From Rostratula benghalensis (Eukaryota > Chordata > Aves > Charadriiformes > Rostratulidae), in assembly GCA_013399305.1 (NCBI GenBank), contig VXAI01000019.1, positions 2,013,034 through 2,077,033 on the forward strand: a stretch of DNA of 64,000 nucleotides. Reading direction: 5' to 3'. Position 1 is the stretch's first letter. The number at the start of each line of letters is the position of its first letter. The notes below the pieces were generated by a model. The model searched no databases. It worked only from the letters and a program-made list of their open reading frames with translations, and was not told the DNA's origin. The position numbers were made by a program, and so were the translations under genes. Shown one piece after another: positions 11,818 to 22,240 of the stretch.

Positions 11818-14800
11818 GTATGTGTTAGTCTGAGCCTTGCCGGCATGCCTGCAGGAATGGCTGGATGTTGAACTGTCACACTGCTGTGTTTTCCCATCCC
11901 AAAACTTCAGGAATTGGGCTCTCCCGACTGTGAGCCGTGTAGCAGCTGTGGAAGCGTCACGTTGTGTTCTTGGAGTGAAGCAGTAGAGTTTGAATCCCGA
12001 GTTGGCAAGGGCCGACTCGCGCTGTTGCTGTTCCGTAAGCCAGCTGCGATTTTGTGCCGTGTTTGAAAAGAGGAAAAGAACTCTCTCATAGTTCCTGTTG
12101 CTGTTTTCTGTCTGTCCTGTGACCTCTTTTTTTTTTTTTTTTCCTCCAGTACCACCGATAGCTAATGAGTGTTCACCGATGAAGGCTGTAGAGGCAGATT
12201 TTTCCTGAGAAGCCCATAGTCCCCTCTTTGGGCTTTGATTTATACACTCAAGGCTTCTGAAAACAACAGTGTGGTTTGGGCTCGGTTAATGCCATACCAG
12301 CGAGTTTCAAAACTCAGCATTGTGCCCACACGTGACCACCCATGGCTGTAGCCGCTACAGGAATATTCATCCTTTACCATACACGTCCCACTGCAGGTTT
12401 CAGGCTAAAAACTGGGGGGGGTGTATTCTGTAGCCATATGGCAAAGCTGTTTGCCACGTGGTGGACACAGCAGAAATGCATTAGTAGACATTTCTTTTTT
12501 CTATAGAAAAGAAGAGTTTGCTCCCCTGCAATTTAAAGGTTTGGGTGCCAGCCCTTTTTTCATGTCTGTATTTGTGGACTTTGAAGTAGTTGCTATGAAG
12601 GCTGTTGACAGCTCATGTAGGTCCCAGGTGTGACGTTGTGCAGGGGGGAGGAACAAAGAGGTCTACACCGTGACAAACAAGGTTCCCATGGCCAGTGGTC
12701 TGTTGTGAGTGGGCCCCGTCATTCCTCCTCTGGCTTTAGTTCTGAGGGACAATATTAACCAGAATAAATAACCATCATCAGATGCCTCTGGCCATCAGCA
12801 CGTGGGCCTCCCCGAGTGCCTGTATGCCAGCGAGCGTGCTGGGCCTCTGGCTTACACCTTTCTTCCCTTACCGTGAAGCAGCGTGACAGGAAAGGAACAT
12901 AGGGTAGACTAAGAGTAAGTTTCTTGGGACCTGAGTATTTGAGGTGACAGCTGGCTTCAAAAATGCAAGTCTGTGAGGAGGTGCGGTGTGGCTGTTTAGC
13001 AGACTGGTAGCCTACCAGTTCACCAGTCCCACTGAAGTTTTTCTTGTCTAGACCCTTCTGTGAGATAAGTAGAGAGTACATATCTAAACTGTTGGCCTGT
13101 TCCCATGGCACAGCACGTCACATATCCCAAATGGTGTTCTTTGAGGCACTTCATACCATTTTTTTTTTCTCAGTGAAGTGTCACATCAGGCTGTTTCTTT
13201 GAAATTCAGCAGTAAAGAGAGCTTGGGGCAGTTACACAGCTGATTTTCCTCCTAGAAAGAAAACAAGAGTTCTGTTTGACCTGCATACTCTCTTCTTTTT
13301 TAAAATTTAGCATCCATAGGATTACTTCTTTATTATTTTGATTAACTTTCAACATTTTTTTTTTAATTATACTTCCTGAGTGTAAATGAGTATGCTTCAC
13401 GTACGGAAGCATTGTACTAATGTGAGGAACAGAAAAGGAAATCTGATCTTAAGAAAGTATCTGGTTTCTCCACCTGCTTAATGGAAGAGTGTAAGTTACT
13501 AATGGAAGAATTAAAATAATGTTTTAATGATCCAACCCACCAGCCATATAAGAAGAAATTAATGGCTTTAGGTTAATTTTATGTAATTTCATCTCTTTAA
13601 AACTTTTGGCTCACTCTTTCTTCCTTCCCCATGTCTTTTTAAAAATCATTCTTTTAGGAGTACTTTGTCTTTTTCTCCCCACTAATTCTGCCACAGCCTG
13701 CGTTGTACTTGCATTTCAAGTATTGTTTAAACTGAACTTTTCAAGGCAGGGAATAGTTTTTCCAGAGAAAGTGGCACAATGTTACACAGTCACGATGCTT
13801 TCCTAATTAATTTCAGTGAAGGGTATGTGACCAACTGGAACAAAATGCAGTGTGACCAAAAAAAAAAAAAAATCTAATTTATAATAATCAGGGCAAATAA
13901 AACTAGTTTGGTTGCAAAAAGAAAGGCTGTGGTAAAAGCCTTGAGTACATGGACATCTGAGATCTGAACAGGGGCCGGAAATTAATTCATTCACCTGTTG
14001 AGATGGAGGAAATTGTGGGGAAAAAAATACACAGTGGAGATTTATAAAGGCAGGTTTTTGCTCACCCTGTAGAAAGTCATTCTTTACCCTGCTCTTCTTC
14101 CCACCTGCAGCTCCCGGGTGCTGTGACAAGAATTCCAGCACCTGAGCTGGCGTGGGCAGGACTGTATCAGGTGTCTGTTACCTGTGCACTGGAAACACCA
14201 CAGCCGAAACCTCATCTCTCTAAAATTCCCTCTTCCCTGCAGACACGTTAGTCGGCTGCTGCCCTTCACTTGAGCAACTGCTCGCTGTCTCTCGGGATGA
14301 ATTACAGTGGCATATCCCCTTGTTAGCTGTTCTGAATTCCTCTTTTGAGCAAAACATGGAATATTTCTTCAGATTTGTTGTAGGTACTTGTTAAAATTTG
14401 TGGCAAGTGTCAGTAAATGGAAATGGAAGCCAAACGAAATGTGAAGTGGTTTGGCGCGAATTACTGTGGAGGAGAGCAGAACTAATTCTGTCTTTGCCAG
14501 ACAGTGTGGAGTGGAGAGTTTTAAAAATTATTTATTTTGGTTTTGCTTTACAAATTGAAAAGATAATAAAGAAGGAATCATTGGAGATTTGAAATTGAAC
14601 AATGTCAATTGGGGAATTAAATTCCAGCCTGATGTACAAGGAAACCCATATAAGTAGGTGAAATAAAAACGGGCTGCAGTTACATCCCAAAGGCAGATGC
14701 AATCTAATAACTCTTCATTTTACTTTATTCCAAATATAAATGTACAGCTGTCTGCCCTTCGATATACTTTCTATGGTAAACATACGACTCTGATGGGAGA

Positions 14801-17754
14801 GGTGAAGATACTTGGCACAGGTACCACAGAGTAACACCATTCTTTGAATCTGTACCCTAAAAAGGGACGAACAGCACTACGTTATGTATCCCTGGATTGC
14901 ACTAATGCAATGTACTTCACAGCATAAAAAAAAATAATCATGTTCTACCTTCCTAACAAATAAGGGAAATTTCTCCCTGGGGAACAACTGTAGAAGCTCA
15001 GTGTGGTCCATAGAGCTGGGAGAGCTTCTCTGCATGCCTCTCTCCCTGCTCTCCCTGCAGGGCAGGTTCTCCTCTGCGATGCTGTAGGGAGAAAAGAAGC
15101 AGCGCGTGAGGAGGGAAATGCCGATAAGAGAGCTGAGAGGAAAGCTCTGCTTCCAACGCCTGATGGCAGGGTTAGCTAGGAAATTGCTAACAAAACCCTT
15201 CCAGAGTTAATTTAAAGGAAAAAAAAAAAAAAAAGGGATGCTAGAGGCCAGCTCTGGGAGAGATTCCCCTGCCCACCTGAAGGTACCATTGGCTACGCTG
15301 TGTGTGCACTCAGAAGCTGTAATAGATGGTTACGCTTGTAATTTCATTCACTTCTGCAGTATTGGAAATAAATACTGTATGTCACAATTTTAAACCTAGA
15401 AAACAATTTGCATGTCCTAGCAATTTCTTGAAAATCTTAGATTTTTGCATTAAAAGAACTGTTTTCTAGATGTTTGGAATATTGTGAGGCTTCTAAATTT
15501 CTCATTGAAGAAGGATCTTGGGAAGCAATAGTTAACGTCTACAAACAGAGTTTTGAGGCTGATTGGGGAAGGAAATTCCATTTTGAGACAGACCCAATAG
15601 ACGAGCGTGGATTCAGAACCTCATTGCTAGTCACTTTTCAAGGATAAATTGCTGCCTTCTAGAAATATTTCATTCAGTCAAGCAATGTTCAAGATGTGTC
15701 ATTGCATAGTGAACACCTCGAGAGCTTTTCATTTCTGTACTTTCCTGATATACAGTGGTTGAATACATCTATCATACAAGAGAGCTTTGGGGGGAAAAAA
15801 AAAAACCGAAACCAAACAAAAAACCCACAAAAACCAGAAGTAGCTGTTACTTGCTAGTTGAAGAGGCTGTTGCTTAACTCTTCTCTACAGCAAATAAAGC
15901 GGGATGTGTTGGGATAGGTACATCTTACTGACTCTTCTCACCAGAGTAAGTGCAAATTACAGAAGTCAGACTTTCAATCTTAAAACTGGCTGGAACCTTA
16001 AAAACGTAGCCCTGGGTACAGTGGGAGGGAAGTGTCCCAGTGAAATGTGAAAGCAGGGCAGAGTACGCAGAAAAAATGTTCTTTCTCTGGGTTTGGTACG
16101 TGGGGAGTGGATACAACAAGAGTGCATCCCTGAGAAATAAATAGATTAACAGGTGTTCTTTTATGGATTTTCATGAACATTTCTCTGAACCTGTTTCATA
16201 AAATAAAAAATAAATGCACTCATCAAAGCACTGGTTAATGAACCGAACGAGCTTTTCTTAAATAATGCAATGCATTTCGTAAGTAATGCATTTTTTTTTA
16301 ATAAGATTAACCATAAATTCTCAACTAAATCATTCATGTGTGTATAGTTTCTAATATTTCCTTTAAAATCTAGATTATATACTGCTGTGGATTAGATTGT
16401 GTTCTAGATATTTGCAACTTCTGCATGATGCAGTTTAGTTATACAAAGTACAAAGAGTGAATGAAACGTAGAATTCACTCTGTAATGGTTCATGTACTGG
16501 AATTTTGAATTATTTTTTAACTCCTTCACTCACTTCAACCAAAAGAAGCTTTCAGACAGTCCCTCAACTTGACACTGGAACCATTGACCTCCAGACACTG
16601 GATTTAATTTCTAAGATGGGTTACAATTTAGAATTACTTGTAAATGTGTCTGTCTTACCCACAATTACAGTTCCCTTTCTTTATTTGGCCTCTCTCACCA
16701 GCTGATAGAATATTTGTGTTATATAAATCTCTTTCTCTACATCAAAATACTTTTGTGAAGTTAGGAACAGCACAAGAAATGATGAGCTGCAGTGATATGA
16801 TCAGAGACCTAGAACATGTCTTTGATAAGGAAAGGCTGAGGGACTTGGGTCTTTTTAGTCTGGAGAATGTATCTGATCAATGCCTATAAATACTTAAAGG
16901 GTGGAGGAGGGGGCCAGTCTTTATTCATTGGTGCCCAGGGATAGGACAAGAGGTAACATAAGAAGTTCTACCTAAATACAAGGAGGAACTTCTTCACTTT
17001 GAGGGTGGCAGAGCCCTGGAACAGGCTGCCCAGAGAGGTGGTGGAGTCTCCTTCTCTGGAGACATTCAAAACCCTCCTGGACACATTCCTGTGCAGCCTG
17101 CTGTAGGAGGACCTGCTCTGGCAGGAGGTTGGAGTGGATGATCCCCAGAGGTCCCTTCCAACCCCTTATCATTCTGTGATAACCACAGACACAGAGTATG
17201 GTGAATCCCTCAGGCCAGCCCGTGGCTGATACTGCTCTCCGTTCAGTGGGCAGTTATTAATCAATTAACACAACAGTGTCAAACTACAACACGGTTTGGG
17301 ATTCAGGTGACCCAGTGCACCCACATCATCTGCCTGGTTTGTGTTGGGCTTTTGCTGATGCCTCAGTTTCATGAACATCAATTATTTGCTCTGCTTTCTA
17401 TCTGGTGTTAGAGCTGAATTTTTTAGTACAGTGTTGATGTGAAAAAGCAAGAAAAAACTAGAGAGAGAGAGCAGGACATACCCGAATAAAGAGCAAACCC
17501 TTTCTTAGGGCTTTTAACATGCCCAGGCTGGTTGTTGAATGCTAATGGTGTGCTGTGAGGTGAGGATGGATTCTGAACACTTAACCCTCATTTCACAGAA
17601 GTACTTCTCAGCCAAAGAATTATTTCATCTTTCACAACTTGAATATTACGACATATATCAAGTGTGTATGAGTCTGAGTACAACTGAATGTAGTAGTGAG
17701 GAACTTAGTGAGTGGTATCTTTTTTTTCCAATCCTATGTTTTCACTTTCCTCAG
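11818..17754 (+). other. MICU3: Putative last MICU3 intron
   Basis: If the donor at 11818 and the acceptor at 17753-17754 are used, this is a 5.9-kb intron. It holds a 16-base poly(T) at 12127, a 14-base poly(A) near 13859, a 16-base poly(A) at 15219 and a sense CR1 at 16790-17182. The ORFs at 12755-13111 and 13803-14141 show no family likeness. If the 11743 exon is terminal instead, this would be 3'UTR plus intergenic DNA. Confidence 0.5.
16790..17182 (+). mobile_element. CR1 LINE 3' region, sense
   Basis: Diagnostic CR1 blocks appear in order: aggctgagggacttgggtct with 'tttagtctggag', then 'gataggacaagaggtaac', 'ggaacaggctgcccagagag', 'ttggagtggatgatccccag', and the end 'cccttccaaccccttatcattctgtgata'-like terminus. 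The copy is 5'-truncated, about 390 bases long, and has no coding capacity. It ends about 570 bases before the 17755 MICU3 exon. Confidence 0.9.
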
Positions 17755-17865
17755 GAGACTCCAAAGTCTGGTTGGAAGGAATATTACTCTTGTGTGATGA
17801 CTGTAACCAGTGAACACCTCAGAGATCTGTGGAAGCAGTTTCGGAGAAGAGATATGCTGAGGTAG
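17755..17865 (+). CDS. MICU3: Candidate alternative C-terminal exon of MICU3 (or its 3'UTR exon)
   Basis: A long pyrimidine tract and the acceptor actttcctcag precede 37 codons ending in tag. Read in phase 0, the phase left by the exon D donor, it encodes ETPKSGWKEYYSCV, MTVTSEHLRDLWKQ and FRRRDMLR. From the shared Arg-Gly of exon D, the spacing to EYxxCV and then to the WKQ motif is identical to the C-terminal helix of MICU1, with no gap. Skipping the 11743 exon would therefore restore a MICU1-like tail; including it would make this exon 3'UTR. The splice site is directly visible, but coding use is inferred. The in-frame ORF extending upstream to 17539 is taken as a chance extension through the pyrimidine tract. 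Confidence 0.6.
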   Translation, partial: ETPKSGWKEYYSCVMTVTSEHLRDLWKQFRRRDMLR

Positions 17866-19270
17866 AGGAAGAAAGGAGGATTATCTGAACCGGCTAGAAC
17901 TATTTATTCCTACGAATTCTTAATGGAGAACAAACTCACCCAGGTGAATCGTGAATCTTCCAGCTCCAGCAGAAAACACAGGACTTCTCTTCCACTCAAC
18001 GTAGTGACCATCAACTCTTGACAACCCCTTTTAATGTGCATTTTATTTAAACAACAAACTCTCACCTGAATGACAGAAGTTTGGTTTTGTTGTTTGTTTT
18101 TTTTTTTTAATACTGCATTTTTAATATTATTTGTTATTATTTGGAGATATGCTTGTCACTTAAAACAAATACAGGTTTTACCCCTGGGAAGGCAAACGTT
18201 TTGGCAGTGAAGAGAAACTGCCCCACATGAGCTTAGACTGTGAATTTGCTTTCAGAAGAGCATTATTAAAAGTTTGGGCTAAAGGAGGAATAAGAATACA
18301 TTAAGTAGCATAATAATTATATACAAGTTGAATGTACAACTTAAATTCTTAGAAGGCAACAAAGCTGTTACTTTAAAAAGCGTAAAGCTGTGATGGGTCT
18401 AATGTGAATGATAGGTATTTACCTAGGAAAGGTACTGTATGGACTATAATATTAAGATTCTCCAAGTCTTACTATGATGTTTATTTATTTATCCTTTTAA
18501 AACATAGAGATTTTTAAATGTCTTTGGAGCAGTATGTTGAAGAAAAGTCAAAATGTTCAAATTCACATTAAGTAACATGTACTTTGTCATATTTATTATA
18601 AATTTTATTGCCACACATATAAATTCACTGGTACCTTTCTGGTAGAGTAAAACTTTGTGTGTTTCTTGTGAATAGTGCACTTTAATGTGAAGTAAGATGT
18701 GGCACTGAGTAGAAATTACTGCTGTTTAATTTGCTGCTCTGGAATGCAGGATCCGAAACACAGGATCAGCAACTTGTGCTTGTGTCCAAACAAAAAAAGA
18801 GCAAACCAAACCTGAGTGCATGCAGCAGCACAGAGCAACGCGCACGAGGGGATGTCATTTGAGTATCAGGCAGCAAATAGCAGACAGAAATTGGGCCTTA
18901 CAAAGCCTTTGGAGACCACATGGAGTAGCCACCCTGACCTTTCCTTCCTACTGAGACAGTGCTAAGGGTGCTGTTACGTTCGGTTTTCATAACCTCTACA
19001 TTTAATCTTTGCTATTTTTGGGGGGGTGGGTTATTTTTTAAAAATTTTTTTTGTTATTTTTTATTTTTTAGCAGTGGTTTTCCTTACTCCCTTTCAAGAT
19101 GATTTTTTAAACCCAAATTAAACCCAAACAAACGTGAGCACGTGTTTCTTACATCCCTCTGGACATTAAATAAAGCCATATCTGTTTAGGAACAAGCCAT
19201 GCCTCCACATATTTCTAGTTGAATGTGCACGCGCTAAAACTCATGTCAATAAAATGTTATTGGAAAGGCA
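17866..19270 (+). other. MICU3: Probable MICU3 3'UTR with candidate poly(A) signals
   Basis: AT-rich sequence with no long ORF follows the tag at 17863. Candidate signals are attaaa at 18265-18270, aataaa at 19169-19174 and aataaa at 19248-19253. The last is followed by a T/G-rich patch. A further aataaa at 21488 followed by a T run is also possible. Which one is used cannot be decided from sequence. Confidence 0.45.
19248..19253 (+). terminator. Candidate MICU3 poly(A) signal (aataaa)
   Basis: This is a canonical hexamer in gtcaataaaatgttattgg, about 1.4 kb after the 17755 exon stop. A second hexamer lies 80 bases upstream (19169). The choice between them is a guess. Confidence 0.35.
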
Positions 19271-20891
19271 AACATTTGGTGGAGTCTAATGACCAAAATA
19301 TAACCAAAATAATGGTTTTAAATCTTTTATTACTCCAAATAGCTGTAAGCAAACTCATCACAACTGTACTTGGTGCACACGCTGCTCAGATGCCATCTTA
19401 TGTTGCACGTGAGTAGAAAAAATGTATAGCATCTGTGTTTAGAAATATTTAATTTATAGTAAGATTTATTGCTGCTAAAAAGTCAAAACAAAATTAAAAG
19501 GAGGAAAAGTTTTTTAAGAAATTCCACTCTGGTAATTTTGGGGAGAAAAAACCCAACAAAAGTATTAGGTGTGGCTTTTCTCTGAGAAAGAGCCCATTTA
19601 GAGAGCTGTTGAAGGATGCTCCTTCAGTTACTATTTCATGATAAATACTTAGAAAATTCCTAAATTCCTACCGAATAGATTGGGATAAAGACTCAACAGA
19701 ACACGGATCAGCAGTGATCCCTGTGTGATCATGTAGGGAATTGATGCTGTTCACTGTACTGTCTTGGTAGGCAGGACTGTCTCGCTGCTTCGTGTCAGCA
19801 TCTGCAAACCCCAATTTGCTGCTTCAGCGATGAAGGACACAAAAAAAAGGAAAGGAAGGAAGCACAGGGAGTTACTGAAGAGGTTCCCCTCCTTCCTCTC
19901 CATTCACAGTCACCCTCCCCATGGAAGAAGCAGCAGCATCACCTTGCTCCTCCACTGCCCTAGGCAATACTGCACTTTGCTTTTCTGCCTGGCTTGAGAC
20001 AAATTTTATCATTTTTCTATGTATTTCCTAACTATAGTCACTTAATATAAAATAGAATGTGAAAGTGTCAGATTAGCTTTTAAGAGTATTTTTTCCTTCG
20101 TGTTTAATAATAAGTTATTTAATATAAATATGAATATATGCATATAATATTCTTATTTTGAAATAAATGCACTTGAAACTGATTTTCTTTGCAGTGTATA
20201 TCATTCAAATTCCTTTGTCATAAAAGCCATCTTTTTTTGTATAACATAAATATGCAAGTCAAAATAGTTCGAACTGGAGCATCTCGCCATCAGGAAAAAT
20301 ATACTTTTTGGCTTCTTTCGGTCATTTCTTTAGATAGCTTTGCTTTTCTGCCACAGAATTCTCTGTTAAAGAGCTGGAAGAGCAAGGAGAGGCAGGTGAA
20401 GGCAAGGCGGGGTGGTGGGACACGCCATCTGCTCTGGAGGCACCCCTCGGACAGGCAGCAGTCCCTGTGCTCTGTCAAACCTTACTCAAAATCCATCAAA
20501 TTCCTGGCAGCAGAGAACATTTGCTTGCTGCACCAAAGATACATCACAGTTGGGTACCTGAAGGCTTTTTGTAAAACCAGCTCTCGTTCTCTTCTGTAAG
20601 AAAATTGCATCAGTGGATGCTTCGGAACTGCCCATGGGTGCCCAGACCAGCTGTAAATTGTGATTAAATGGTAACTGTTCAACCTGCAGCTTTGGGTAGT
20701 TCCAAAGTTAGTGATACTAACTTTTTTTGCCTGAGCTCTGCCAAATTCCCAGTTCCCAGCAGAATATCCTGTACTGGAAGCTGCTGCCTGCTGGGCTGGG
20801 TGTTTAAAATCAGGCTGGCGGTTTCTCTCCTTGCGCAAGGAGTCGGTACAGAGATGACTTCCACTGCGGATGCATCTCTTCTGCACCTTGG

Positions 20892-20932
20892 AATAAAGTC
20901 ACCAGCCTGAGGAAAAAAAAAAAAAAAAAAAA
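20892..20932 (+). repeat. aataaa plus 20-base poly(A): retrocopy-like 3' tail
   Basis: The order aataaa (20892-20897), a 15-base spacer, then an uninterrupted run of 20 A (20913-20932) is that of a polyadenylated RNA copied back into DNA. The body upstream is not recognisable, and I found no flanking target-site duplication by eye. It could instead be a chance A run after a hexamer. Confidence 0.45.
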
Positions 20933-21842
20933 GGACTATTTAACGGTGATTTGCAGCATACTGCTGGTCACACTGCCTGGTTTTCCACGGTTATTTGCTC
21001 TCCTCTTTTCCACCTAAGTATCGGGATAAGGATGCTTCGAAACAAAACGAGGGGGGGGGAAAAATAGAGGGATTTTTCACTCAAACCAAAACTAATATCA
21101 ATGTTTTCTAATATATCTGAGGTCTGAACGTTCACTATTTTTTCCCTACATCGGAAAACTCTTGAAAGCATTTGGCACCCTCAGCCTGTCAGCAGATGGT
21201 GCCATTGGATATCTTCTGTTCTTTTTCTTACACAGGCAGTTAAATCCGTGGGGGCGTGCTTTCATCTTGAATGGGTAATGTTAATTCTTACCACTACTTT
21301 GATTTATAAATTCCTCCCACGGAGCAGCGTTATTACTGGCTAGGAGTGTTCCATGAAATTCTTAGTGCCCACTTGAAAATCTTAATGTAAAATACCTAAT
21401 TTTCTATGCAGAAACGTGCAGAGAAAGAGCAATGTACTGAGTATATTTAAGTGTTAGTAATATGTTTCTGTTTATTCAATGTAAACAAATAAACTATTAC
21501 TCCTGTGGGGTTTTTTTAAACAAAGTACACAGAACTGAGTTACCTATTCATATGTCCACCTTAACTTAAAAATAAATGAAATTGATATCATCGTGCAGGA
21601 ACTTTTCCAGTTCCTGTTTCATAGCTGGCCATTACAGGTGACTTTCATTTACAATTTTCTTCTGACATCGTATTTATAATTTCTCTTCTTTGTTTGAAAC
21701 AATGTGGCTGAGTGGTTTGGAACAATGAGCTCTGCTTTGCTCTAACCCTGACTCAGAAGCTATACCTTAGATTTGAAAGAGTGTAGCCCTGTGAAAATAA
21801 ACTTTGAAGTATTCTGCAGTAAAATACTGAGCCTGAAGTTAG

Positions 21843-22240
21843 TCACAGAATCGTGGGATGGCTTGGGTTGGAAGGGACCTTAAAGATCCTCCAGTTCCAA
21901 CCCCCCTGCCCTGGGCAGGGACACCTCCCACCAGACCAGGTTGCTCAAAGCCCCATCCAGCCTGGCCTTGAACCCCTCCAGGGATGGGGCAACCACAGCT
22001 TCTCTGGGCAACCTCTTCCAGTGTCTCACCACCCTCGCAGGGAAATAATTTGTTTTTAGTGTCCAATCTAAACCTCCCCTCTTTCAATTTAAAACCATAA
22101 TCCCTCATCCTATGGCTACACTCCCTGATCAAGAGCCACATCACCACCATCTCTCCTCTTGGCCTCCTTCAGGTGTTGGAAGGCTGCTGGAAGGTTTCCC
22201 CGGAAAAGTCACCCAGCTCTCCTAACAGGTCCTTGCAGAG
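21843..22240 (-). mobile_element. CR1 LINE 3' region, antisense
   Basis: The + strand starts tcacagaatcgtgggatggc, continues with 'ttgggttggaagggacc', 'acacctcccaccagaccagg', 'ccagcctggccttgaacccc' and 'ctcctcttggcctccttcag'. This is a well-preserved reverse complement of a CR1 3' end, 5'-truncated. The ORFs in both strands here are parts of the element and not genes. Confidence 0.93.

Noticed and set aside
17539..17754. Upstream in-frame extension of the 17755 ORF
   Set aside because: It reads through the pyrimidine tract and acceptor, has no family similarity, and is explained as intron read-through.
20189..20886. ORFs of 136 and 134 codons on opposite strands
   Set aside because: No family resemblance, no splice or codon signature, and the opposite-strand overlap is expected from a less AT-rich patch. 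Kept only as possible body of a retrocopy.
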